64,000 nucleotides of DNA, taken from Paracoccus sulfuroxidans. GTDB lineage: Bacteria; Pseudomonadota; Alphaproteobacteria; Rhodobacterales; Rhodobacteraceae. Positions 51,516 through 59,555 of the stretch are shown one piece after another. Positions within the stretch are counted from its first letter, which is position 1, and each line of letters starts with the position of its first letter. Where the stretch lies: NCBI RefSeq assembly GCF_007830335.1, contig NZ_VLKU01000003.1, positions 124,001-188,000 of the forward strand, given 5' to 3'. The notes below the pieces were generated by a model. That model did no database searches, was not told the origin of the DNA, and saw only the letters and a program-made list of their open reading frames with translations. The position numbers and the translations under genes are program-made.

Positions 51516-52949
51516 CTATCGCGACAGGCTTTGAAACAGGCTGTGGCGTTCGGCAAAGGCGTCGCGCAGCGCTGCGTCGGGATGGATTTCAGCGGCGATG
51601 GCGGGGGACTGGCAGATCTCGGCGACCGAGGCCCCGGTTTCCGCCATCAACCCCAGCCGCGCCGCCCCGAAGGCCGCGCCCAGATGCTGTCCCTCGGGCA
51701 CGAGGATCGGCAGATCCAGCGCCGTGGCAATGGCCTTTAGCCAGTAATCCGAGCTCGCGCCGCCACCAAAGGCAAGCAGCGCCTTCGGGTCCGAGCCCGC
51801 CATCCGCAGCGCCTGCAGATTGTCGGCGAAGGCGAAGGCCACGCCCTCCATTACCGCCTGCGCCATCTCGGCCCGGGTGCTGCCGATCGAGAGGCCCAAG
51901 AACTGCCCGCGCAGTGCCGCGTCATTATGCGGCGTCCGCTCACCTGACAGATAGGGCAGAAAGGTGATCTCTCCGGGCGGGCGCAGGGTCGGGCCGGGTG
52001 CCTCGGCCAGCGCGGCCGCCGTGGTCCCGGTCACGCCCGCCAGCCAGTCCAGTGCCGCCGCAGCCGCAAGGATGACGCCCATGGCGTGCCACATGCCGGG
52101 CAGGGCGTGGCAAAAGACATGCACGGCACTGTCCGGACGCGGCTGATATTGCGCGGTCGCGGCGAAGAGCACGCCCGAGGTGCCGAGCGACAGAAACCCC
52201 TGTCCGGGCTGCACCGTGCCCGCCCCGACGGCGGTCGCGGCATTGTCGCCCGCCCCGCCCGCGACAATCACCCCCGCACCCATGCCCCAGCGGCGGGCCA
52301 GTTCCGGGCGCAGCGTGCCCGAGGGTGCGTTCCCCTCGACCAGACGCGGCATCTGGTCGGGGCGCATGCCCGAGGCTGCCAGAAGCTCGGGCGACCAGCG
52401 GCGGTTCCCGGTGTCAAGCCAGCTGGTTCCGGCGGCATCGGACATCTCGGCCACATGCTCTCCGGTCAGCCAAAGCCGCAGATAATCCTTGGGCAGCAGC
52501 ACCTTGGCGACGGCGGCAAACAGGTGCGGCTCATGCTCGGCCATCCAGACGAGCTTCGGCGCAGTGAAGCCCGGAAAGACGATATTGCCCGAGATCGCGC
52601 GAAACTCGGGGCGCGCGTCCAGCCGCCGCGCCTGATCCTGCGCCCGCCCGTCATTCCACAGGATCGCCTTGCGCAAGACGCGATCCGAGCCGTCGAGCGC
52701 CACCGATCCATGCATCTGCCCCGAAAGGCCGATGGCACGCACCGCCGCAAGGTCCGCGCCGGATTGCCGGGCCAGATCCCGCAGCGCGGCCTCGGTCGCG
52801 GTGATCCAGTCTGCGGGGTCCTGCTCGGCCCAGCCGGGATGGGGATGCGAGACGGCAAGCCCCGCCTGGGCCGAGCCAAGGACGCGCTGCGCCCCGTCCA
52901 TCAGCAGAACCTTGACGCCCGAGGTTCCCAGATCAATTCCCAGATACAT
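51516..52949 (-). CDS. xylB: Xylulokinase
   Basis: A 477-residue FGGY-family carbohydrate kinase of the XylB kind, phosphorylating D-xylulose to D-xylulose 5-phosphate. MYLGIDLGTSGVKVLLMD is the phosphate-binding start, GLSGQMHGSVALD and ILWNDGRAQDQARRL are characteristic, and FGGGASSDYWLKAIATALDLPI lies in the second domain. It is convergent with the response regulator, only seven bases between stops, and no xylA, xylose transporter or regulator is adjacent. So the substrate could be another pentulose. Confidence 0.9.
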   Translation of the reverse strand: MYLGIDLGTSGVKVLLMDGAQRVLGSAQAGLAVSHPHPGWAEQDPADWITATEAALRDLARQSGADLAAVRAIGLSGQMHGSVALDGSDRVLRKAILWNDGRAQDQARRLDARPEFRAISGNIVFPGFTAPKLVWMAEHEPHLFAAVAKVLLPKDYLRLWLTGEHVAEMSDAAGTSWLDTGNRRWSPELLAASGMRPDQMPRLVEGNAPSGTLRPELARRWGMGAGVIVAGGAGDNAATAVGAGTVQPGQGFLSLGTSGVLFAATAQYQPRPDSAVHVFCHALPGMWHAMGVILAAAAALDWLAGVTGTTAAALAEAPGPTLRPPGEITFLPYLSGERTPHNDAALRGQFLGLSIGSTRAEMAQAVMEGVAFAFADNLQALRMAGSDPKALLAFGGGASSDYWLKAIATALDLPILVPEGQHLGAAFGAARLGLMAETGASVAEICQSPAIAAEIHPDAALRDAFAERHSLFQSLSR

Positions 52950-53080
52950 GTCCTGCCCCCGCCTCTGGCCCCAACCCTGACCAGCCGTGGCGAAACTGGC
53001 AAGTGCTGGCGGCTTTGCAAATGGAATGCGGGGCCTTACAGATGCTCCGAGAGCTTCATGACCGGATCAGAGACAGGCCC

Positions 53081-53974
53081 ATGCAACATATTCCGCGCCC
53101 CGAAGTCACCGGATTTTACGACCGCCGGACCGGCTCGATCCAGTATGTCGTGGCCGATCCCGAGACCCGTGATTGCGTGATCATCGACCCGGTTCTGGAC
53201 TATGATGAAAAGGCCGGGCGGACCTGGACCGAGAATGCCGACCGCATTCTGGGCTATATCTCGGAAATGGGATATCGGGTGCAGTGGATCCTCGACACCC
53301 ATCCGCATGCCGACCACTTTTCCGCAGCACCCTATCTGAAAGAGCGTACCGAGGCGCCGATGGCGACCGGCAGCTATGTGACCCGGGTGCAGAAGCTCTG
53401 GGCCGGGATCTATAACTGGCCCGATTTCCCGCAGGATGGCCGCCAGTGGGACCATCTGTTTCAGGACGGGGAAGAGTTTATGCTGGGCTCGATCCCGGCG
53501 CGCGTCATGCATTCGCCGGGGCATACGCTGGCCTCGATCACCTTTGTCATCGGTGATGCGGCCTTCATCCATGACACGATCTTCCAGCCCGACACCGGCA
53601 CCGCACGGGCGGATTTTCCCGGCGGCTCGTCCGAGGCGCTGTGGCACTCGATCCAAGGGATCATGGCCTTGCCCGACGACACGCGGCTGTTCACCGGCCA
53701 CGATTACGAACAGGGCGGTCGCCCGGCCAGATGGGAATCGACCGTGGCCGAGCAGCGGCAGACGAATACGCATCTGTCGGTCTACAAGACGATGGCCGAG
53801 TTCACCGCCGCCCGTGACCGCCGCGACGCGACCCTGCCGATGCCACGCCTGATCCTCTCGGCGCTGCAGGTGAACATCAACGGCGGCCGCCTGCCAGAGC
53901 CCGAGGCGAACGGCACCCGCTATCTGAAGATCCCGCTGAACGCGCTGGGTGGCGTCCCCGCCGATGAGATCTAG
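53081..53974 (+). CDS. Metallo-beta-lactamase fold hydrolase, persulfide dioxygenase/Blh-like
   Basis: A 297-residue MBL-fold protein. The metal motif is THPHADHF near residue 75, with HSPGHTLASITFVIGDAAFIHDTIF carrying further ligands and FTGHDYEQGGR in the second half. The C-terminal stretch (ALQVNINGGRLPEPEANGTRYLKIPL) resembles BigR-linked Blh proteins and ETHE1-like persulfide dioxygenases. The probable reaction is oxidation of a persulfide to sulfite with non-haem iron, though hydrolase activity cannot be excluded. The ATG at 53081 is used. An earlier ATG lies in the divergent space with xylB. Its stop overlaps the convergent RTX gene's stop by four bases. Confidence 0.83.
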   Translation: MQHIPRPEVTGFYDRRTGSIQYVVADPETRDCVIIDPVLDYDEKAGRTWTENADRILGYISEMGYRVQWILDTHPHADHFSAAPYLKERTEAPMATGSYVTRVQKLWAGIYNWPDFPQDGRQWDHLFQDGEEFMLGSIPARVMHSPGHTLASITFVIGDAAFIHDTIFQPDTGTARADFPGGSSEALWHSIQGIMALPDDTRLFTGHDYEQGGRPARWESTVAEQRQTNTHLSVYKTMAEFTAARDRRDATLPMPRLILSALQVNINGGRLPEPEANGTRYLKIPLNALGGVPADEI

Positions 53975-56763
53975 CCCCAGAACAGATCGGCGGTGACCCC
54001 CAGCAGGCGGATCGTGTCACCGCTGTCGAAATGCACCACCAGAGAGCCATCGGCAGCGGTCGAGAAGCTGATCCCCGCCGCCTCCAGCCGGCTTTCCGGC
54101 GTGCTGCGTGACACGATCACGCCTTCGACCTTCAGCGTGTCGATACCCACCTCGAAATCGCGGATCGTGGTGACGCTGGTCTGCGCCGAGTCGCGGCTCA
54201 GGAAGTCGAACGTATCCGCCCCGGCCTCGCCCGAGACGACGTGACGCGCGCCATGGTCCCAGCGGATGATCAGCCGGTCATCGCCCGCGCCGCCCTGAAG
54301 GGTGGAGCTGTCATTGCCGCTGTCGATCGTGTCATTGCCGGTCCCGCCTTGCAGCAGATTGTTGCCCGCCACGCCCCAGATATAGTCGTGGCCATTGCCG
54401 CCATTGACCGTATCGTTTCCGCCGCCCGCGTTCAGGCTGTCATTGCCGATGCCCCCTTGCAGGCGGTCGTTGCCATTGCCGCCCGACAGGCTGTCGTTGC
54501 CCGCGCCGCCGTCCAGCACGTCGTCGTCGTTCAGCCCCTGCAGCGTGTCATCGCCCGCGCCGCCATTGATCGTGTCCCGGCCGTTCTGGCCCGACAGCAT
54601 GTCATTGCCATCATCGCCATTGATCAGGTCGTCGCCATTGCCGCCATTGATCGTGTCATTGCCCGCGCCGCCCGACAGGGTGTTGTGGCCCGCGTTCCCG
54701 GTGATCGTGTTGTCCAACGCGTTGCCGGTGCCCTGCAGGTTCGCCGTGCCAATCTGCACCAGATTCTCGACATGGTCCGACAGGGTCCAGTTGACCGGCG
54801 TCCGCACCGTGTCGATCCCCTGACCGGCCAGCTCGATCACCAGATCTCCAGTAGAATCAACGATATAGAGGTCGTTGCCGGTGCCTCCGTGCAGCTGGTC
54901 GAAGCCCGCATCCCCGATCAGCGTGTCATTGCCGGGGCCCCCATAGATCGTGTCGTCGCCCTGCATGCCGCGCAGCGAGTCGTTGCCGCCCAGACCGTCG
55001 ATCCGGTCGGCGCCTGCGGTGCCCTGAATCGTGTCATGCCCCGGCGTGCCGAACAGGGTGTTGTCGGGGGGCAGGCCGCCATCCTCGCGGCTGCCGATGA
55101 AGGCACCGGGCGCGCGCGTCTCCCACCACGCGGGGACAAGCTCATTGAAGCGCGTCAGGGCGTCCCACCGTGCCGACTGATCGTCGATATGCTGCAGCGC
55201 CCCCCAGGAGCCGAACTTGCTGTGCGAGGCCACGTCGACGAAGGCGTTGAACATGGTGCCGCCCGCATCGCGCCAACCCTGAAACAGCTCAGTATAGAGC
55301 GTACCCATTTCGTCATGCTGGTTCAGCCACAGGAAGAAATCGGTCAGCTCATTATCGTTTTGCCAGTCGTTGACGCCGACGACATGGGTGCCGCCCTCAT
55401 ACATGACCAGCTCCAGCCCGCGCGCATCCGTGACCCGCTTGTAATAGGCGAAGGTCGCGTAAAGGCTTTGCAGCGATCCGGTCGCGTCGCCGGTGACCGA
55501 GCCATCGCGCAGCTCTCGGAAGGCCAGGGTTCCGGCATGGTCATAGCGATGCTCGGCGATATAGGCCGCGCGCGCGGCCCCGGTCAGGTTCGCGGCATCG
55601 GCGGCACGCTCGGCCCGGGTCAGCGACTGCGCGAGCCATGTCTTGACGGTCGCGGCCTTTTCGTCACGGCCAAGCGCGCCGTCGAAATAGCCGGTGATCG
55701 CGAAGCTGTTAAAATAGGTATAGGGGGCGTTGTTGCCGGTCGAGGCGACGTAATCGGGCGCGTCGAACACCGCCTGCTCCAGCCCCTCCCAGCCGGTCTG
55801 GGAGGAGATCACCTTATAGACCCGGTCGTTGACACTGGCACCATAGACCTGATCGATGACCTTCGCCATCTCGACCGCGCGCGCGGCATATTCCTGCAGA
55901 TAGGCCGTGCCGACGCCGGGCCATTTCGACTGGCCGACGGTGTTGGCGGTGTGGGTCTGGCCGAACTGCCAGTTCCAGACCTCGTTCGACATCTCGAAAT
56001 AAGGCTTCAGCTCGGGGTCGAGGTTTTCTTCGACATAGCGGACGAAGCGGGTGATGAAATCGCGGTTCGCGTTGAAGGGGATGTTGAACCAGGGATCGGT
56101 TCCGGTCTGGTTCGCCAGCTCGACCATGACCTCAAGGGGAACGCCCGCCGCCGTGCCCCATGTGGCGTCGTCCTGCGTTGCCCGGTCGGCCCAGCGGGCC
56201 AGCGTCGAGCCATTCGTGTGCTGCCAGTCCATGAACCGAAGCGAGCGCATATCCTGGATCAGATCCAGCCAGCGCGGATTGAAGATCTCGCCATCCTCGA
56301 GGCGTCCGATGTCGCGCTCATGCACGACCGAGACATTGCGCAGGTAATCGGTTTCATTGATCTCGGTAATGTCGATGGTGATGCCGGTGCTGCCGTTCGG
56401 CGTGTAGGTGAACCAGATTTCGCCATCATTCTGGACAACATTCGTCGCGCCATAGATCGCGATGGTGCCCTCGCCCTCATAGGTCATGCGGTAGCGTCCG
56501 GCGGCCGAAGTCATCTCGGCAGGCAGGCTGGTCAGCAGCATCGTGCTGACATGGGACACGCCCTCGGGCAGGGCGGTCAGCCAGCCCTGCGCGTCCATGA
56601 CCGTCTTCATCAGCGCGGCCGAGGCACCGCCCCATTGCCCCTCCAGATGCCCGACCCAGTCGCGCGCCGTCTTGAAGACGTCAATGAAGGGGGATTGCGT
56701 GGTCCAATCGGTCACGCCGTTCAAACCAATGCCGATCGAGGGGTTCGAGATAGCGGGGCACAC
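53971..56763 (-). CDS. RTX protein with a glycosidase-like N-terminal domain
   Basis: A 930-residue protein. I start it at the GTG at 56763, which has AGGAGC seven bases upstream. A further upstream GTG at 56820 lacks one. Residues up to about 585 resemble a clan GH-A glycoside hydrolase. FEMSNEVWNWQFGQ (glutamate near 260) has the Asn-Glu pair of an acid/base site, and LVMYEGGTHVVG (glutamate near 456) suits a nucleophile. Residues about 600-880 contain many GGxGxDxLx RTX nonapeptides (for example GGAGNDTINGG). There is no signal peptide, so Type I secretion is expected. It may cut or remodel an exopolysaccharide. The glycosidase assignment is by motif only. Confidence 0.82.
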   Translation of the reverse strand: MCPAISNPSIGIGLNGVTDWTTQSPFIDVFKTARDWVGHLEGQWGGASAALMKTVMDAQGWLTALPEGVSHVSTMLLTSLPAEMTSAAGRYRMTYEGEGTIAIYGATNVVQNDGEIWFTYTPNGSTGITIDITEINETDYLRNVSVVHERDIGRLEDGEIFNPRWLDLIQDMRSLRFMDWQHTNGSTLARWADRATQDDATWGTAAGVPLEVMVELANQTGTDPWFNIPFNANRDFITRFVRYVEENLDPELKPYFEMSNEVWNWQFGQTHTANTVGQSKWPGVGTAYLQEYAARAVEMAKVIDQVYGASVNDRVYKVISSQTGWEGLEQAVFDAPDYVASTGNNAPYTYFNSFAITGYFDGALGRDEKAATVKTWLAQSLTRAERAADAANLTGAARAAYIAEHRYDHAGTLAFRELRDGSVTGDATGSLQSLYATFAYYKRVTDARGLELVMYEGGTHVVGVNDWQNDNELTDFFLWLNQHDEMGTLYTELFQGWRDAGGTMFNAFVDVASHSKFGSWGALQHIDDQSARWDALTRFNELVPAWWETRAPGAFIGSREDGGLPPDNTLFGTPGHDTIQGTAGADRIDGLGGNDSLRGMQGDDTIYGGPGNDTLIGDAGFDQLHGGTGNDLYIVDSTGDLVIELAGQGIDTVRTPVNWTLSDHVENLVQIGTANLQGTGNALDNTITGNAGHNTLSGGAGNDTINGGNGDDLINGDDGNDMLSGQNGRDTINGGAGDDTLQGLNDDDVLDGGAGNDSLSGGNGNDRLQGGIGNDSLNAGGGNDTVNGGNGHDYIWGVAGNNLLQGGTGNDTIDSGNDSSTLQGGAGDDRLIIRWDHGARHVVSGEAGADTFDFLSRDSAQTSVTTIRDFEVGIDTLKVEGVIVSRSTPESRLEAAGISFSTAADGSLVVHFDSGDTIRLLGVTADLFWG

Positions 56764-57268
56764 GGGCAAGCTCCTGAATTCGCGGGCTTCAACAGTGGAT
56801 CCGCAGGCAAGCGTCTTCACCCGTGGGACAAGGTCGCCCCGGCCGGATGACTGCCTTGCGGCATGGGTGAAACGTCACGCACGGGCAGCCCGCGCCGGTC
56901 GAACAAGGCGCCGCCATGAAATTGCGTGGCAGCAGGTTTTCGTCCGCTCGGACTGGCGATGGGCAAGATCCCGCAGAGTGCGCGATTGCGTGCTTGCCAC
57001 GCGAACATCAAACGGGCGTGACTGTCAGGGTCAAGCGACTCATTCAGGGCTTGTCGAAGGCAACTGCCGGTTGTTGGCTGATTTTCAGGGGATTATTGCG
57101 CTGAACCGGGCGGATTTAGAACATTATCGTGTTAACTTTTGATCCAGCCGGTGAATTGACCATCAAACATTCATCGGCGAAAATACGCCGACGATCGACG
57201 GGAGGCCCGTTCATCCAGAAGGTCAGATCAGCAAGGCCTCGCCATGACGCCGTACGGATGAACGCCGG
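56764..57268. other. Non-coding region between the RTX glycosidase gene and the protease gene
   Basis: About 505 bases with no supported gene. A GATAAT-like box and an AT-rich GTTAAC segment near 57120-57140 (minus strand) might be the RTX gene's promoter, giving a long leader of about 350 bases. An inverted repeat TCGGCG-N6-CGCCGA lies at 57174-57191, roughly 80 bases after the protease gene's stop. Confidence 0.5.
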
Positions 57269-58732
57269 TCAGTGGCACTCAACCCGCAGGACCTTGTCGC
57301 GCTGGCTGGCCACGATGGAATCAGTCGGCGCAGGCCGCACCGCCCCATCTGCGGTGCGCAAACGGATCTGATAGCGGTCCAGAAACTCGCGCACGGCCTC
57401 GGCGCGGATGACCCAGGCCATGTTCTCGATCCCGGTTTCGGCCCGCAGGCTTTTGCCCGCCTTGGCCGCAACCACGGCCAGTTGCTGACCGGCCAGATCA
57501 AAGACCGGCCCGCCCGAGTTGCCGGGCTGCACGGGCGCGGTGATCTGTAGGCTCAGCCTGCTGCCCTCGAACCCGAAGGTGCTGGAGATCACCCCGTCCG
57601 TCACGTTCATCGCCTGCGTCAGGCTGAAAACCGGATAGCCCATGACCAGAATCCCCTCACCCAAGGCAGGCCCGCGTGAGCGGAAGGTGACCGGCTCGCG
57701 CCCGGCGAAGCGCTGCGCTTTCAGCAGCGCCAGATCCAGCCGCACGTCCGAGCCGATCAGCAGCGCGGGCTGACCGTTCACCGTCAACCGGTCGCAAGAC
57801 GCGATGACATGGTGGTTCGTCAGCACATGCCCCTCGGTCGAGACGAGCGAGCCCGAGCCGCTGGCCTTCATCGAGCGGTACCAGTCGGGCCGGTCCTCCA
57901 TGCCCGGATAGCGGCCCTGCGACAGCCTGCGCGTCACGTCATCCATGGGCACGCCGTCGCCCGCAAACAGGTCGGTCGAGGCGAAAACCTCGGCCATGAC
58001 CGGCAGCAGGGCCATCGAATCCGAGCTGGAAACCACGACCGAGACGCCCCGCGTCTCACCCTTTTCGTGGCCCATGATGGAATAGAAGACCAGATCCTCG
58101 ATCCGGATCTGCATGTAGCCGACGCCCTCGGCCGTGCCAGCGGTCAGCACCTCGGCGTCCTTCTTGTCCTTCACGATATCGGCGGCGAGGCTGCGCGGAT
58201 TGAAGCCGCCGCCGCCGGAATCAAAGCGCAGCTGCCGGATCTCGAACGGGACCGCCGCGCGGCCCTCGTAGAGCATGTCCAGCGGATCATCCGGGTCGAT
58301 GCGGGGCTCCGAGACGAAGCCATGCGGCACCGCCATGCGAATGCCCGTCCAGTCCGAGGTCGAGACCCGCAGGTCCATATCCTGCCGCGTCTCGGCCGCG
58401 CGTTTGGCCAGCGTCGCCCGAGACGCCGCATCCAGCGTGCCCGTGGCGACCTGATCGAGGCTGGTCTGGAAGCTGCGGATGGCGGCATCGGTGCCCGGTC
58501 CCGCAGTCCCGTCGATGATGCCGCGATAATGGCCCGTCCACAGCAGGTCGCGCTGGATATCGGCCAGCTCGGACCCGGCGGATTCGGGGGGGGTCAGGTT
58601 GAAGGCGCTGACGATGGCGCGGGGCAGGTCGGCCTGCGCAGGGGCTGCGCAGGCCAGTGTCACGGACAGCAGCGCCCCGCCGATCCGGCCCGGCAGGTGC
58701 GTGGCGCGAAAGGCAGGGGCGCGGCCGATCAT
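57269..58732 (-). CDS. Trypsin-like serine protease with peptidoglycan-binding domain
   Basis: A 487-residue exported protein with a signal peptide (GGALLSVTLACAAPAQA). Residues about 55-115 contain a peptidoglycan-binding_1 domain (DIQRDLLWTGHYRGIIDGTAGPGTDAAIRSFQ in pattern). A trypsin-like domain follows, with histidine in LTNHHVIASC near 305, aspartate in LDLALLK near 334 and serine in VQPGNSGGPVFD near 405. No PDZ domain is present, so it is not a classic DegP. Its ATG overlaps the preceding lipoprotein gene's stop by four bases. It is the last gene of the right-edge operon and should act in the periplasm. Confidence 0.9.
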   Translation of the reverse strand: MIGRAPAFRATHLPGRIGGALLSVTLACAAPAQADLPRAIVSAFNLTPPESAGSELADIQRDLLWTGHYRGIIDGTAGPGTDAAIRSFQTSLDQVATGTLDAASRATLAKRAAETRQDMDLRVSTSDWTGIRMAVPHGFVSEPRIDPDDPLDMLYEGRAAVPFEIRQLRFDSGGGGFNPRSLAADIVKDKKDAEVLTAGTAEGVGYMQIRIEDLVFYSIMGHEKGETRGVSVVVSSSDSMALLPVMAEVFASTDLFAGDGVPMDDVTRRLSQGRYPGMEDRPDWYRSMKASGSGSLVSTEGHVLTNHHVIASCDRLTVNGQPALLIGSDVRLDLALLKAQRFAGREPVTFRSRGPALGEGILVMGYPVFSLTQAMNVTDGVISSTFGFEGSRLSLQITAPVQPGNSGGPVFDLAGQQLAVVAAKAGKSLRAETGIENMAWVIRAEAVREFLDRYQIRLRTADGAVRPAPTDSIVASQRDKVLRVECH

Positions 58733-59535
58733 CCGAGCAGCTTCTCGATCGCCTGAACATTCGCCTCAAGGCTGGCGCGCTGCCGATCATCGGTCGACTT
58801 CTGCCGGTTGAGCGAGCTGCTGACCGTCGCGACGCTGGGGGTCGCGGCGCGGGCGGTGCGGGCGGCCTGTTCGCGCGAGGCCAGATAGGTCGCGCGGTTC
58901 ACCTGAGCCGCCGCCGCCGAGGCGTCGACATAGCCGTCGACGCGTTGGCCGATGCCGTTGAACGAGGCCGAGATCAGCTTGTTGTCGGTCGCGATGCGAC
59001 GCTTCAGCGTGGCCAGCTGCGTCGCGCCGTCGGTCTTGTTGATGCGACCCGCGCGGATCCCCTGAGCCAGCGCGGTGGTCTGCTGGCTGCGGCACTGGCG
59101 CAGACCCGCAACGGCCCGACCGGTCTCGGTCACAAGACCCGCCTCGGTGCGGGCATCGGCGTTGACCGAGGACAGCAGCGCGCGCGCATCGGCGGCATTC
59201 TTGGCCTTCTGCTGGTAATAGGTCGCCGAATAGCCCGCGAGACCACCGGCCGCCGCGCCGATCAGCGCGCCCTTGGCGCGGTCATTGCTGCCCGAAACGG
59301 CCGCGCCCAGAATCGCGCCGAACACGGCGCCGGCGGCGGCGTTGTTCGCCTGCTTGTTGATCTCGGTCGAGCGCGCGTTCGAGATGGCGGTGTAATAGCT
59401 GTTGCAGCTGTCACCCGCGTCGCGGGCGTTTTCCGCGACATTGATCTGCTCATCGCAGGCCTGCAGCAGCATGGTGGCCGCCAGCATCAGGGCGGTGCCC
59501 TTGCCGAACAGCTTGAAGCGGGATTTTTGGGACAT
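58729..59535 (-). CDS. Glycine-zipper lipoprotein of unknown function
   Basis: A 268-residue protein with a lipoprotein signal ending in MLLQAC, so the mature protein should be lipid-anchored. A glycine zipper around residues 67-107 (AAAGAVFGAILGAAVSG, then KGALIGAAAGGLAGYSA) could insert into or contact a membrane. The rest is alanine-rich helix with a conserved-looking cysteine (GLRQCRS). I do not recognise a family beyond the glycine-zipper type. GAAGGAGATGCCTG precedes the ATG. It lies between the SUMF1-like gene and the protease gene in one operon. Confidence 0.75.
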   Translation of the reverse strand: MSQKSRFKLFGKGTALMLAATMLLQACDEQINVAENARDAGDSCNSYYTAISNARSTEINKQANNAAAGAVFGAILGAAVSGSNDRAKGALIGAAAGGLAGYSATYYQQKAKNAADARALLSSVNADARTEAGLVTETGRAVAGLRQCRSQQTTALAQGIRAGRINKTDGATQLATLKRRIATDNKLISASFNGIGQRVDGYVDASAAAAQVNRATYLASREQAARTARAATPSVATVSSSLNRQKSTDDRQRASLEANVQAIEKLLG

Positions 59536-59555
59536 CAGGCATCTCCTTCCATGGG

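Noticed and set aside
54300..55050. Repetitive DNA that looks like a tandem repeat or CRISPR
   Set aside because: It encodes the RTX nonapeptides in frame. The units are degenerate, nine codons, and have no spacers.
54241..56850. An 869-codon open frame antisense to the RTX glycosidase gene
   Set aside because: It mirrors the repetitive RTX codons and shows Val/Ile/Ala-rich repeats with no family similarity. The sense frame has conserved motifs and a ribosome site.
56543..57142. Plus-strand open frame across the RTX gene start and the following gap
   Set aside because: It is largely antisense to the RTX gene, has no ribosome site and no recognisable domain.
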